This document shows, in pieces, positions 1 to 7,089 of a stretch of 9,743 nt of DNA. The notes below the pieces were generated by a model. It saw only the letters and a program-made list of their open reading frames with translations. It searched no databases and was not told where the DNA came from. The translations under genes and the position numbers were made by a program. The stretch is from Arenicella sp. (GTDB lineage: Bacteria; Pseudomonadota; Gammaproteobacteria; Arenicellales; Arenicellaceae), in NCBI GenBank assembly GCA_023299895.1, contig JALZWI010000054.1, forward strand, positions 1 to 9,743, read 5' to 3'. Every line of letters begins with the position of its first letter. The stretch's first letter is position 1.

Positions 1-1
1 T

Positions 2-538
2 AATAATAAAAGACAAATTCAATACAGCGCAGCTCAATTAAAAAGCTTGGGAGCGCCAATTAACAGTTCTGTTAATAATGAAGAAAAATTAAATGTAGTG
101 CAGCTTAATGCAAATGAAATAGTGCCTGATGAAGTGGCCGCAAATACGTATATTGTTCGCGCAGGCGATACCGCATGTGAAATAGCAGAGCAGTTTAATA
201 TGCCTTGTGGAAGCTTATTTGAATTGAATGGCTTGAATGCAAGTGGGTCTATTTATCGTGGTCAACGTTTAAAGCTTGCGTCACAAAGTAGCCAATCAAT
301 AAACGAAGATGCAAATTCGCAGGACCCATTGTCTATAGAACAATATCAATATTTCTTTACGCATGAAAATTTTTATGTGATCACACGTTATAACCATAGC
401 GTACTATACGCAATGGCAGTACATGACTTAAGTGTCGCAGTACAACAAGAAAAATTACGCCAAACCAGTCAGTCGACACAGCCAAATTCAACTAACGACA
501 ATTCAACTAACTACGATAATGCATTTGTCCCACAATGA
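2..538 (+). CDS. mltB: Lytic murein transglycosylase B (MltB/GH103), C-terminal part with an internal LysM domain; 5' end outside the window
   Basis: The reading frame is open to the left edge, so this is the tail of a longer gene. The internal TTG at 47 is not the real start. MltB enzymes cleave the MurNAc-GlcNAc bond of peptidoglycan, leaving 1,6-anhydro-MurNAc, usually from an outer-membrane lipoprotein. Identification rests on the C-terminal block FYVITRYNHSVLYAMAVHDL (371-430), which matches the end of MltB proteins, and on YSAAQLKSLG (23-52), which resembles the segment before it. Between them lies a LysM peptidoglycan-binding module (about 146-277) with the YIVRAGDT start and the YRGQRLKL end. 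Its two cysteines, ten residues apart, could form a disulfide. The catalytic glutamate lies upstream of the window. The tail is Ser/Thr/Asn-rich. The stop overlaps the dacA start (ATGA), so the two are co-transcribed. The family call is fairly sure; an insertion into the catalytic protein is read from the order of motifs. Confidence 0.8.
   Translation, partial: NNKRQIQYSAAQLKSLGAPINSSVNNEEKLNVVQLNANEIVPDEVAANTYIVRAGDTACEIAEQFNMPCGSLFELNGLNASGSIYRGQRLKLASQSSQSINEDANSQDPLSIEQYQYFFTHENFYVITRYNHSVLYAMAVHDLSVAVQQEKLRQTSQSTQPNSTNDNSTNYDNAFVPQ
485..514 (+). repeat. 15-nt tandem duplication in the mltB tail
   Basis: Two adjacent 15-nt units (485-499 and 500-514) differ at one base. They encode NSTND and NSTNY in the disordered C-terminal tail of MltB. 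The reading frame is kept, so this looks like a small slippage or duplication event in an unconstrained linker. Confidence 0.75.
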
Positions 539-1734
539 AATATAGATCAAAAGCAGTACAACTATTAGTGCTGTTATCTATTTGTAGTTATGCAAATATT
601 GTTGTAGCTCAAAAAAATATCGCATTTTCGTCTAAAATTATAGAAGTTCCAAGTGTTATAGTTGCCCCTAAAATCGATGCAACGGCTTGGGTTTTGATGG
701 AAATGAATAGCGGTTGGATAGTCTCAAGTAATAATGCCAATCAACCGTTGCCACCAGCGAGCATTACCAAGCTGATGAGTAATTATGTTGTTTATCAAAA
801 ACTAAAAAAAGGTGAGATTAACATGGAGGATCAAGTTTCTATTAGCGAAGAAGCTTGGCGTGCTGAAGGCTCGAGAATGTTTGCTAATGTTAATTCTAAA
901 ATCGAACTCCAACATCTACTTAAAAGTACAGTGATCCAATCTGGTAATGATGCAGCAATTGCCCTAGCAGAACACATCGGTGGTACCGAAGCGGTGTTCG
1001 CAAGCTTGATGAACCAGTCGGCGAAAGAAATTGGTTTACGAAACTCCTATTTTATGAACAGCACAGGCCTACCTGCCGATGGCCATAGCATGTCGGCAGC
1101 TGATATTGCCGTGTTATCAGCGGCAATTATTAGAGAGTTTCCAGAATATTATGCATGGTATGGCGAAAAATCTTATACGCACAATGAGATTACTCAATAC
1201 AATCGCAATAAGCTGCTTTGGAAAGACAGCAGTGTTGATGGTTTGAAAACCGGGCACACGCAGGCAGCAGGGTATTGCCTGGTTGGTTCTGCGCTACGTA
1301 ACGACCAACGATGGGTTGCTGTCGTATTAGGGGTTGTTGATGCCGCGACGCGAGAGGCGCATGTCTCAAGTTTATTAAATTATGGGTTTGCTGCTTATCA
1401 ACCATTGTCGATTTTGGATAAGCAGGGTGGTGTTGCTGCTGCTGATGTGTATTTTGGAGTGGACAATCAAATTCAATTACAGGCACAAAGTCCAGTGAAC
1501 ATTGTAGTACCTTTAGGTCGAGAAGATGACGTCAGGATAGAATTTCAGATTAGTCCGTATTATGAAGCGCCGATAGAAGTAGGGCAGTCGGTAGGCCTTG
1601 CTTCGGTTTCACTGGATGGACAGTTGTTAACTGAGGTGCCTTTGGTTGCGATGAGCTCGATTGAAGAGGGCGGCTTATGGCAAAAAATGCAAGACTCGGT
1701 TAGCCTTTGGTGGCTAAACTTTCGTGAAAAATAG
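535..1734 (+). CDS. dacA: D-alanyl-D-alanine carboxypeptidase, PBP5/6 family
   Basis: This periplasmic penicillin-binding protein removes the terminal D-Ala from peptidoglycan pentapeptides and so limits cross-linking. The 399-residue product has a signal peptide (residues 1 to about 25, ending VVA). The three serine-peptidase motifs are in order: SITK at 76-79 with nucleophile Ser76 and Lys79, SGN at 136-138, and KTG at 238-240. A PBP5-type C-terminal beta domain follows (about 290-375, including the GQSVG and LDGQ stretches). The protein ends in an amphipathic helix with WQKMQDSVSLWW, the usual inner-membrane anchor. Length is typical of the family. The ATG overlaps the mltB stop by 4 nt (ATGA), which fixes the start and implies translational coupling. 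In many gammaproteobacteria rlpA sits between mltB and dacA; it is absent here. All active-site residues are intact. Confidence 0.95.
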   Translation: MKYRSKAVQLLVLLSICSYANIVVAQKNIAFSSKIIEVPSVIVAPKIDATAWVLMEMNSGWIVSSNNANQPLPPASITKLMSNYVVYQKLKKGEINMEDQVSISEEAWRAEGSRMFANVNSKIELQHLLKSTVIQSGNDAAIALAEHIGGTEAVFASLMNQSAKEIGLRNSYFMNSTGLPADGHSMSAADIAVLSAAIIREFPEYYAWYGEKSYTHNEITQYNRNKLLWKDSSVDGLKTGHTQAAGYCLVGSALRNDQRWVAVVLGVVDAATREAHVSSLLNYGFAAYQPLSILDKQGGVAAADVYFGVDNQIQLQAQSPVNIVVPLGREDDVRIEFQISPYYEAPIEVGQSVGLASVSLDGQLLTEVPLVAMSSIEEGGLWQKMQDSVSLWWLNFREK

Positions 1735-1741
1735 ATAAGTT

Positions 1742-2041
1742 ATGTCAGATGATAATGATCATTCGCAAGCTCAAGATGGCTTCGATTTTATTGAATACCC
1801 TTGTGAGTACGGCTTTAAAGCGATGTGCAAAGTAACAGAAGGCGTTGACCTAAAGCAACTGTTAAGCGAGCTTGTCGCGAATAAAATCAATCTGCAAGCT
1901 TTGTTGTCTGTTCGTTCAAATAGCAGTCGCACAGGCAAATTTGAATCGATTACCTTAACAGTCAAATTAAACAATCGCGAACAACTTGAGTCCGTCTATC
2001 AAGCTATAGCAGCCTCGCCATTTGTTGTTATGACACTCTAA
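1742..2041 (+). CDS. ybeD: YbeD/DUF493 (UPF0250) small conserved protein
   Basis: This 99-residue protein matches the YbeD family, a small ACT-like fold widely found between dacA and lipB. The family signature is visible as the IEYPCEYGFKAMCK stretch near residues 18-31. The C-terminal half (GKFESITLTVKL, then a helix ending in ASPFVVMTL) resembles the end of the E. coli protein. Its molecular role is not established; gene position suggests a link to lipoate or cell-envelope metabolism. It starts 7 nt after the dacA stop with no strong Shine-Dalgarno sequence, which suits translation coupled to dacA. It is slightly longer than the E. coli homologue (about 87 residues) because of an acidic N-terminal extension of a dozen residues. 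Confidence 0.88.
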   Translation: MSDDNDHSQAQDGFDFIEYPCEYGFKAMCKVTEGVDLKQLLSELVANKINLQALLSVRSNSSRTGKFESITLTVKLNNREQLESVYQAIAASPFVVMTL

Positions 2042-2057
2042 AGCTTTCAAAAGTTTT

Positions 2058-2708
2058 GTGATTATGCAGACGGCAATACACCAATATGAATTATTGAGTT
2101 CTTCAGGGCATGTGATTAAAGTGCGCGTGTTTGAAGAAGTCCCCTATACTGAATCTTTTCGAGCCATGTCTGAATTTGCGCTTAATCGAGGTGACGACTC
2201 AGTTGATCAAATTTGGTTATTGCAACACCCCGCCGTTTACACTCAAGGTACTGCTTGCCTTCAAAAGACATTAGGAGTGAGCGATATTTCAGTGGTTAAA
2301 AGTGATCGTGGCGGACAGATCACTTACCATGGAATAGGTCAAATAGTGATGTACCCTTTGCTGAGATTAAAACGCTATGGAATAGGTGTGAAGTCGCTCG
2401 TAACTAACCTTGAGCAGTCTGTTATTGATGTGCTAAGCGATTATAATGTCGACTCTCAACGACGCGATGATGCACCAGGTGTGTACGTTAATAACGCTAA
2501 AATTAGTGCTTTAGGTTTACGCATTAAACGCGGTACAAGCTACCATGGATTAAGTTTTAATATTGATATGGATCTTACGCCTTTTAATAATATTGACCCA
2601 TGTGGGTATCAAGGTTTACAAGTGACTCAATTATCAGACCTTTCATCTCAAGCAGATATTCAAAAAGTACAGGAACAGCTTGTCACTAAGTTTGTATCAT
2701 TGATTTAA
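2058..2708 (+). CDS. lipB: Octanoyl-[acyl-carrier-protein]:protein N-octanoyltransferase
   Basis: LipB moves an octanoyl group from acyl-carrier protein onto the lipoyl domains of 2-oxoacid dehydrogenases and the glycine cleavage H protein, the first step of lipoate synthesis in the cytoplasm. The 216-residue product carries the family blocks in order: LLQHPAVYTQG (54-64), RGGQITYHGIGQ (84-95), the catalytic lysine in NAKISALG (Lys148), and the catalytic cysteine in DPCGYQGLQVTQL (Cys182). Length is normal. The start is uncertain: GTG at 2058 and ATG at 2064 are both possible and neither has a clear ribosome-binding site. It closes the mltB-dacA-ybeD run. lipA, the usual next gene, is missing; instead the gene ends tail to tail with murU, overlapping it by 4 nt. 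Confidence 0.95.
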   Translation: MIMQTAIHQYELLSSSGHVIKVRVFEEVPYTESFRAMSEFALNRGDDSVDQIWLLQHPAVYTQGTACLQKTLGVSDISVVKSDRGGQITYHGIGQIVMYPLLRLKRYGIGVKSLVTNLEQSVIDVLSDYNVDSQRRDDAPGVYVNNAKISALGLRIKRGTSYHGLSFNIDMDLTPFNNIDPCGYQGLQVTQLSDLSSQADIQKVQEQLVTKFVSLI

Positions 2709-3415
2709 TTAGTTAGGTTTGAATTGATTTCTTGAAGGCGCTCGGGTGTGCCAACGTCAGTCCAACTGCCTTGATAGATTATATTTTCAAGTTCATTGCC
2801 TGCAATAAGCTTTCTTAAAATCGGAGCTAATGGCTGTTTTCCAGTAGTTAATTCTGTAAAGATAGATTTCTTATATAAAGCCATGCCACTAAAAGTATAA
2901 GAATTTGAACTGTCTTCTTTTTTTAGACAAAGCGCGTTATCGTTATCAATGCAAAAATCACCTGATTGATTATGCTCAGGGTTGTTAACCAAGGCTAGTC
3001 GACCTCTATTTTTTTCTGGCAGTGCTTTAAGCAAGTCAGAAAATTTGAAGTCCGTCCAGATATCAGCATTGATTACTAAAAAAGGATCACTCTTAATCAG
3101 ATGAATTGCATTAATAATGCCGCCGGCAGTTTCAAGTGCCCCAGTAGTTGATTCATCAGAGTAGTTAATGTTTAAATTAAATTGACTGCCATCACCAATG
3201 TGGTTTTGAATCATTGAGGCTAAATAAGCAGTATTGATAATAATGTTTTTAAAACCAAAAGAGGCCAAGTTAGATAAATGATGTTCAATTAAAGGTCGTT
3301 TGCCGATTTTTAATAAAGGTTTGGGGGTCGTTTGAGTAAGAGGCAACATCCGTCGCCCTTCACCCGCAGCCAGTAACATTACCGTTATTTTTTCAGGAAG
3401 ATAAAAGCTAGTCAT
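2705..3415 (-). CDS. murU: N-acetylmuramate alpha-1-phosphate uridylyltransferase (MurU-type sugar nucleotidyltransferase)
   Basis: MurU joins UTP and MurNAc-1-phosphate to give UDP-MurNAc, the last step of a cell-wall recycling route that bypasses de novo synthesis. The 236-residue protein has the nucleotidyltransferase signature MLLAAGEGRRMLPLT (13-27) followed by TPKPLL (29-34), the LETAGGI block near residue 96 and the metal-binding INADIWTD block near 115-122. These match MurU better than glucose-1-phosphate thymidylyltransferases, and the adjacent amgK supports the narrower call. It begins 6 nt after the amgK stop without a recognisable ribosome-binding site, so it is probably translated by coupling. 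The N-terminus is about nine residues longer than I recall for the Pseudomonas enzyme, so the internal ATG at residue 13 is a weak alternative start. Confidence 0.88.
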   Translation of the reverse strand: MTSFYLPEKITVMLLAAGEGRRMLPLTQTTPKPLLKIGKRPLIEHHLSNLASFGFKNIIINTAYLASMIQNHIGDGSQFNLNINYSDESTTGALETAGGIINAIHLIKSDPFLVINADIWTDFKFSDLLKALPEKNRGRLALVNNPEHNQSGDFCIDNDNALCLKKEDSSNSYTFSGMALYKKSIFTELTTGKQPLAPILRKLIAGNELENIIYQGSWTDVGTPERLQEINSNLTN

Positions 3416-3421
3416 TATTGC

Positions 3422-4480
3422 TTAATGGTGAGTGTTCAGTGACGCGAATAAATTTTTAAACGCGCTGAGCGTTGGATAGAGATCCAATACTTCAATAATA
3501 TATTTTTCGACCAATGGCAGATCAAGCAGGTAATGGTTTTTGCCATCTCGATAGTTAAGACGACAAAAAATGCCCAGCACTTTTAAGTGCCTCTGTAAGC
3601 CAGTGAGGTCGAACCATTTGACTAATTGATGTAACGTTATTTCTGCTTCACGGTTGCTTGATTTCCATTTATCTAAATAAATAGTTAACCATTCAAGTTG
3701 TCTCTCACGTGGCCATTCGATATAGCAGTCTTTAAATATTGAGGCGAGGTCATAGCTTATTGGACCCCAGACCATATCCTGAAAATCAATCACGCCAGGA
3801 GAATTATGATTGGTAATCATGAGGTTACGAGAGTGAAAGTCTCGATGAACCCATACATGGGGTTGTTGATCGAAAAGCGTTACAAGGCTATTTTTAAGGT
3901 CGGTCCAAATTGATAGCTGTTGTCTGGACAAATTGATTTGTAAATGTTTTTGGCAGTACCACTTAACAAATAAATCAAGTTCTTGCTCTATTAACTTGCG
4001 ATCATAAATAGGTGGTACATAGTCACTAATTGAATGAAGATCGATTTTCTGAAGCTTAACAGGCACAATAGGCAAGCTACCGTCGTTCGTCTTACCTAAA
4101 TTTTGTATTGAAACGAGGCAATTAATCGCATTATTGTAGAGCTCATCTGGGTTTAGGCTTAATTCATCTAAATATGTTCGATTACCTAGGTCCTCGAGTA
4201 AAAGAAATCCTTGCTCTTGATTGATCGCATGAATTTTTGGTGCGTGTATTTTGTTTGCTACTAAGGCTTGGTCTATCGCAATGAACTCGTGTAATGATTC
4301 TTCAGCGGGCGGAGCATCCATAGCAATCAGGCTGCTATCAATGCCATAAGGATTAGAATTACAGTCAACTCTGAAGTATCGTCTAAAGCTAGCATCCTGT
4401 GATGCTGGCTCGATTGATTCAATTTCGATCGACAATGAGTCAACTAACCATCTGGTTAAATCATTAAGTCTGTTATCCAC
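3422..4480 (-). CDS. amgK: N-acetylmuramate/N-acetylglucosamine anomeric kinase (aminoglycoside-phosphotransferase fold)
   Basis: AmgK phosphorylates the anomeric C1 hydroxyl of MurNAc (and GlcNAc) with ATP, giving the MurNAc-1-phosphate used by MurU. The 352-residue protein has the kinase fold: an N-terminal lobe with ASFRRYFRV (30-38) and LLLEDLG (93-99), the catalytic loop HRDFHSRN (212-219) with Asp214 and Asn219, and the metal-binding IDFQD block (231-235) followed by GPISYDLAS. APH-fold proteins vary in substrate, so specificity comes mainly from the murU partner 6 nt downstream and the divergent lptD. The start is GTG at 4480-4478, supported by GAGG ten nt upstream. Genes of this pair are often annotated only as a phosphotransferase and a nucleotidyltransferase. 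Confidence 0.87.
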   Translation of the reverse strand: MDNRLNDLTRWLVDSLSIEIESIEPASQDASFRRYFRVDCNSNPYGIDSSLIAMDAPPAEESLHEFIAIDQALVANKIHAPKIHAINQEQGFLLLEDLGNRTYLDELSLNPDELYNNAINCLVSIQNLGKTNDGSLPIVPVKLQKIDLHSISDYVPPIYDRKLIEQELDLFVKWYCQKHLQINLSRQQLSIWTDLKNSLVTLFDQQPHVWVHRDFHSRNLMITNHNSPGVIDFQDMVWGPISYDLASIFKDCYIEWPRERQLEWLTIYLDKWKSSNREAEITLHQLVKWFDLTGLQRHLKVLGIFCRLNYRDGKNHYLLDLPLVEKYIIEVLDLYPTLSAFKNLFASLNTHH

Positions 4481-4490
4481 GCTTTAAATG

Positions 4491-4494
4491 CCTC
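4491..4494 (-). promoter_or_regulatory. Ribosome-binding site for amgK (supports the GTG start)
   Basis: On the minus strand GAGG lies ten nt before the GTG at 4480. No ATG in the same frame lies close by, so this site is the best support for a GTG start. Confidence 0.45.
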
Positions 4495-4540
4495 GTAAAA
4501 AATTGTTGTTTAGCTGTTTTGTCATGATAAGTCGAACTAC

Positions 4541-4570
4541 TTAGCAGAGCGCGGCGTAATGCATTATAAT
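4541..4570 (+). promoter_or_regulatory. Predicted sigma70-type promoter for lptD-surA
   Basis: A perfect TATAAT (4565-4570) is preceded, after an 18-nt spacer, by TTAGCA (4541-4546), which matches TTGACA at four of six positions. It lies about 125 nt before the lptD start in the 200-nt gap between divergent genes. The -10 box overlaps a second TATAAT on the minus strand (4568-4563) that could serve amgK-murU, though I find no good -35 for it. A GGAAC box at 4591 recalls sigmaE promoters, which control lptD and surA in E. coli, but no matching -10 sits at the right distance. Confidence 0.4.
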
Positions 4571-4683
4571 TACATAGATTTTGTGGCTCGGGAACAGTTT
4601 TATCTAGTATGATTTGTTTCAGTGAGCATTAAATGCAACGTACAGATTGAAATTCAATAAAATAATAATCGACCAAGTATATG

Positions 4684-4689
4684 AGGAAG
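4684..4689 (+). promoter_or_regulatory. Ribosome-binding site that decides the lptD start
   Basis: AGGAAG lies six nt before the ATG at 4696. An earlier in-frame ATG at 4681 overlaps this site and has no ribosome-binding site of its own, so translation most likely begins at 4696. Confidence 0.65.
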
Positions 4690-4695
4690 CTGTCA

Positions 4696-6993
4696 ATGAC
4701 AAACTCGCTGTTTTCGAATCCAGCAATTACTACTAGAAACAATAAACCGTCAAAACTGGTGGGTGTTGTTAAGTTAGGACTGTTTAGTATTCTTATGCAG
4801 ACTGTAACGACACAGTCTGTTTTTGCTGCATGTGCAGGTGTTGGTTGTGCTTGTGAGCCATCAGTTATTCAATTTGCCTCGCCCACTATGCTGCCGGGCC
4901 CCAATGGAAAATACCCAATAAGTTTAGAAGCGGATAATGTTGAAGCTCAGGGTGAAGACACCGTATCACTAAGTGGTAATGCTGAAGTGACTCAAGGTCG
5001 GCAAACAATCGTTGCGGATGAACTTAAATATTATCGAGATACTGATCGAGTCGTAGCCTCGGGCAGCGTCGAAATCATTTCAGAGGACGGTGATTATATT
5101 AGCAGTGACTCAATTGATGTGATTGCGCCAAGTCAAATTGGTTCCTTAAATAATAGCGAATTTAAATTGGCTACTTCATTAACTAGTGAGGGTGGTATTG
5201 ATACGGTAGAAATTGGTGCGCGCGGTACTGCAGGAGTTCTTAATTTAGAGGGAGAGGGATTAATGACCATGAAAGATGCGACCTTCACTACTTGTCCAGA
5301 AGGTAGCAATGCAGTCATGGTTAGAGCAGGCTCCTTAGAATTGGATAATAATGCCGGTGTTGGTGTTGCACGAAATGCTACCGTTCGTTTTTTTGGTGTC
5401 CCCTTAGTCTATCTTCCCTATATTTCTTTTCCGCTAAATGATGAAAGAAAAACAGGTTTCCTAACTCCAGTATTTGGTTCTGATACAGAGTCTGGCGAGA
5501 TTATTGAGATACCGTGGTATTGGAATATTGCTAGAAACCAAGATGCTACTTTTACGCCTGTTTATTATAGTGATAGAGGTACACAGCTAAAGGCTGAGTA
5601 TCGACATGAGTCTCTAAATTCTCAGTCATTGATATACGGTGAAATTTTACCTGATGATGACTTGTTTGGTGATGATCGCCATTTATTGACAATTGAGCAT
5701 GTTCAAAAATTTACAGACAATTTGAGAGGTGCTATTGAATTTAACGATGTATCTGATTCTCAATACTTTGATGACCTTTCTAATGACGTGAGTCGTTTCA
5801 GTGATTCTTTCGTGCCACAAGACGCATCATTAACTTATAGTTCAGATTACCTTTACGTCAAAGTACGTGCAAATGAATACCAAATTGTTGATGATGAAGT
5901 TGTTGAAGAAAATCAACCTTTTGAACGATTGCCGCAGGTCACGTTTAATACTAATTTACCTGAAGGACCTTTTGGTGCGGAGTATGGTTTAAATGGTAGC
6001 TTTACAAATTTCTCCTCTGATTTTAGAGTCGAAGGGACAAGAACTTCATTGTCTCCGTATTTAAGTATTCCTTTTGAAAATTTGTGGGGTTATATTGAAC
6101 CTAAAGTTACTCTCCATAATCGCAATTATAGTTTGGACAACCTAGAAGATGGTGAAGATGATAACCCATCATTTACCGTACCTGTTTTTAGTTTAGATGT
6201 AGGTGTCGCCTTGGAGAAAAATACTTCTTGGCTTGGCAAAGACGCTTTACATACATTAGAACCTAGGGTGTTTTATGTTTATGCTCCAGATGAAGATCAA
6301 AGCGATATCCCTGATTTTGACACAGGTGTATCATCGTTAAATAGCCTAAACGGTATTTTTCGTGCTCACCGATTTTCAGGTGAAGATCGAGTTGGCGATA
6401 TGAACCAAATCACAGTCGGGTTAAGCAGCGAAATCACTGACAGCGAAACGGGTGATAGACGCTTCTCAGCTAGTATTGGTCAGCTTTATATCATTGATGA
6501 TTTAGAGCAAAACTTAGATGAAAATACCGTTATTGAGTCAGGCCTTGGTGATTTACTCGCGGAGTTTCGAGTTGATGGTGAAAATGCTTGGTCTGCTTCA
6601 GGCTTTTTTCAATATGATCATGATGAAAATGAATTAGAAAAAGTTAACTTATCTGTAGATTACCGACCAAACAGCGATGGACGTAAAGTTATTGGTCTAG
6701 ACTATTATGTGTCGAAAAACTTTAATAACGATACGTCGACTGATCAATTGACATTGAGTGCCCATTGGCCATTAACAAATCATTGGTCATTTTTTGCTAA
6801 TGAGCGCTACTCATTTGAAGATTCCGAGAGTCTCGCTAGGACAGTGGGGGTTGAGTATGACGGTTGTTGCTGGAAAATTCGTTTTATCACTTCTGATGGC
6901 AGCCGAAACAGTGGCAATGATGATGACAAACAATTCTATTTTATTGAATTGGAGTTAAATTCGCTTGGTGGTATTGGTCAACAGTTATTTTAA
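4696..6993 (+). CDS. lptD: LPS-assembly outer-membrane protein LptD (OstA/Imp)
   Basis: LptD forms, with the lipoprotein LptE, the outer-membrane translocon that places LPS in the outer leaflet. From ATG 4696 the protein is 765 residues; numbers here count from the in-frame ATG at 4681. A long signal peptide ends near VFAA (about 50). An OstA-type beta-jellyroll domain follows (about 80-190: SLEADNVEAQ, VTQGRQTIVADELKYYRD), then a large beta-barrel to the C-terminal Phe. Conserved blocks include TFTTCPEG (Cys205) and PYISFPLNDERKTGFLTP. The tandem Cys729-Cys730 in DGCCWKIRF corresponds to the pair that in E. coli bonds to two N-terminal-side cysteines. Here the mature N-terminus has three cysteines (51, 56, 58) in place of one. 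Extracellular loops are rich in Asp and Glu. surA follows on the same strand. Confidence 0.95.
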   Translation: MTNSLFSNPAITTRNNKPSKLVGVVKLGLFSILMQTVTTQSVFAACAGVGCACEPSVIQFASPTMLPGPNGKYPISLEADNVEAQGEDTVSLSGNAEVTQGRQTIVADELKYYRDTDRVVASGSVEIISEDGDYISSDSIDVIAPSQIGSLNNSEFKLATSLTSEGGIDTVEIGARGTAGVLNLEGEGLMTMKDATFTTCPEGSNAVMVRAGSLELDNNAGVGVARNATVRFFGVPLVYLPYISFPLNDERKTGFLTPVFGSDTESGEIIEIPWYWNIARNQDATFTPVYYSDRGTQLKAEYRHESLNSQSLIYGEILPDDDLFGDDRHLLTIEHVQKFTDNLRGAIEFNDVSDSQYFDDLSNDVSRFSDSFVPQDASLTYSSDYLYVKVRANEYQIVDDEVVEENQPFERLPQVTFNTNLPEGPFGAEYGLNGSFTNFSSDFRVEGTRTSLSPYLSIPFENLWGYIEPKVTLHNRNYSLDNLEDGEDDNPSFTVPVFSLDVGVALEKNTSWLGKDALHTLEPRVFYVYAPDEDQSDIPDFDTGVSSLNSLNGIFRAHRFSGEDRVGDMNQITVGLSSEITDSETGDRRFSASIGQLYIIDDLEQNLDENTVIESGLGDLLAEFRVDGENAWSASGFFQYDHDENELEKVNLSVDYRPNSDGRKVIGLDYYVSKNFNNDTSTDQLTLSAHWPLTNHWSFFANERYSFEDSESLARTVGVEYDGCCWKIRFITSDGSRNSGNDDDKQFYFIELELNSLGGIGQQLF

Positions 6994-7089
6994 AATTTTG
7001 TAATTACTATCATATATGCATGATCATCACTTCCATCTAAGGTAAGCTATACATCGATAATTTCATCCGATTTTTTTCTATATTTTAGT

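Noticed and set aside
1190..1486. Antisense open frame inside dacA
   Set aside because: It is His/Gln-rich with no family resemblance and lies wholly inside a clear gene with intact catalytic motifs.
1771..1974. Antisense open frame inside ybeD
   Set aside because: It is short, has no ribosome-binding site, and is covered by the well-supported ybeD.
4591..4625. Possible sigmaE promoter (GGAAC at 4591) before lptD
   Set aside because: lptD and surA are sigmaE-controlled in E. coli, but no TCTGA-like -10 is found 15-17 nt downstream of the GGAAC box.
5133..5318. Antisense open frame inside lptD
   Set aside because: It is a 61-residue chance frame opposite a conserved LptD segment.
6994..7089. 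Separate promoter or terminator in the lptD-surA gap
   Set aside because: The 96 nt contain short palindromes such as ATGCAT and TGATCA, but no stem followed by a T tract and no paired -35/-10 boxes I could support.
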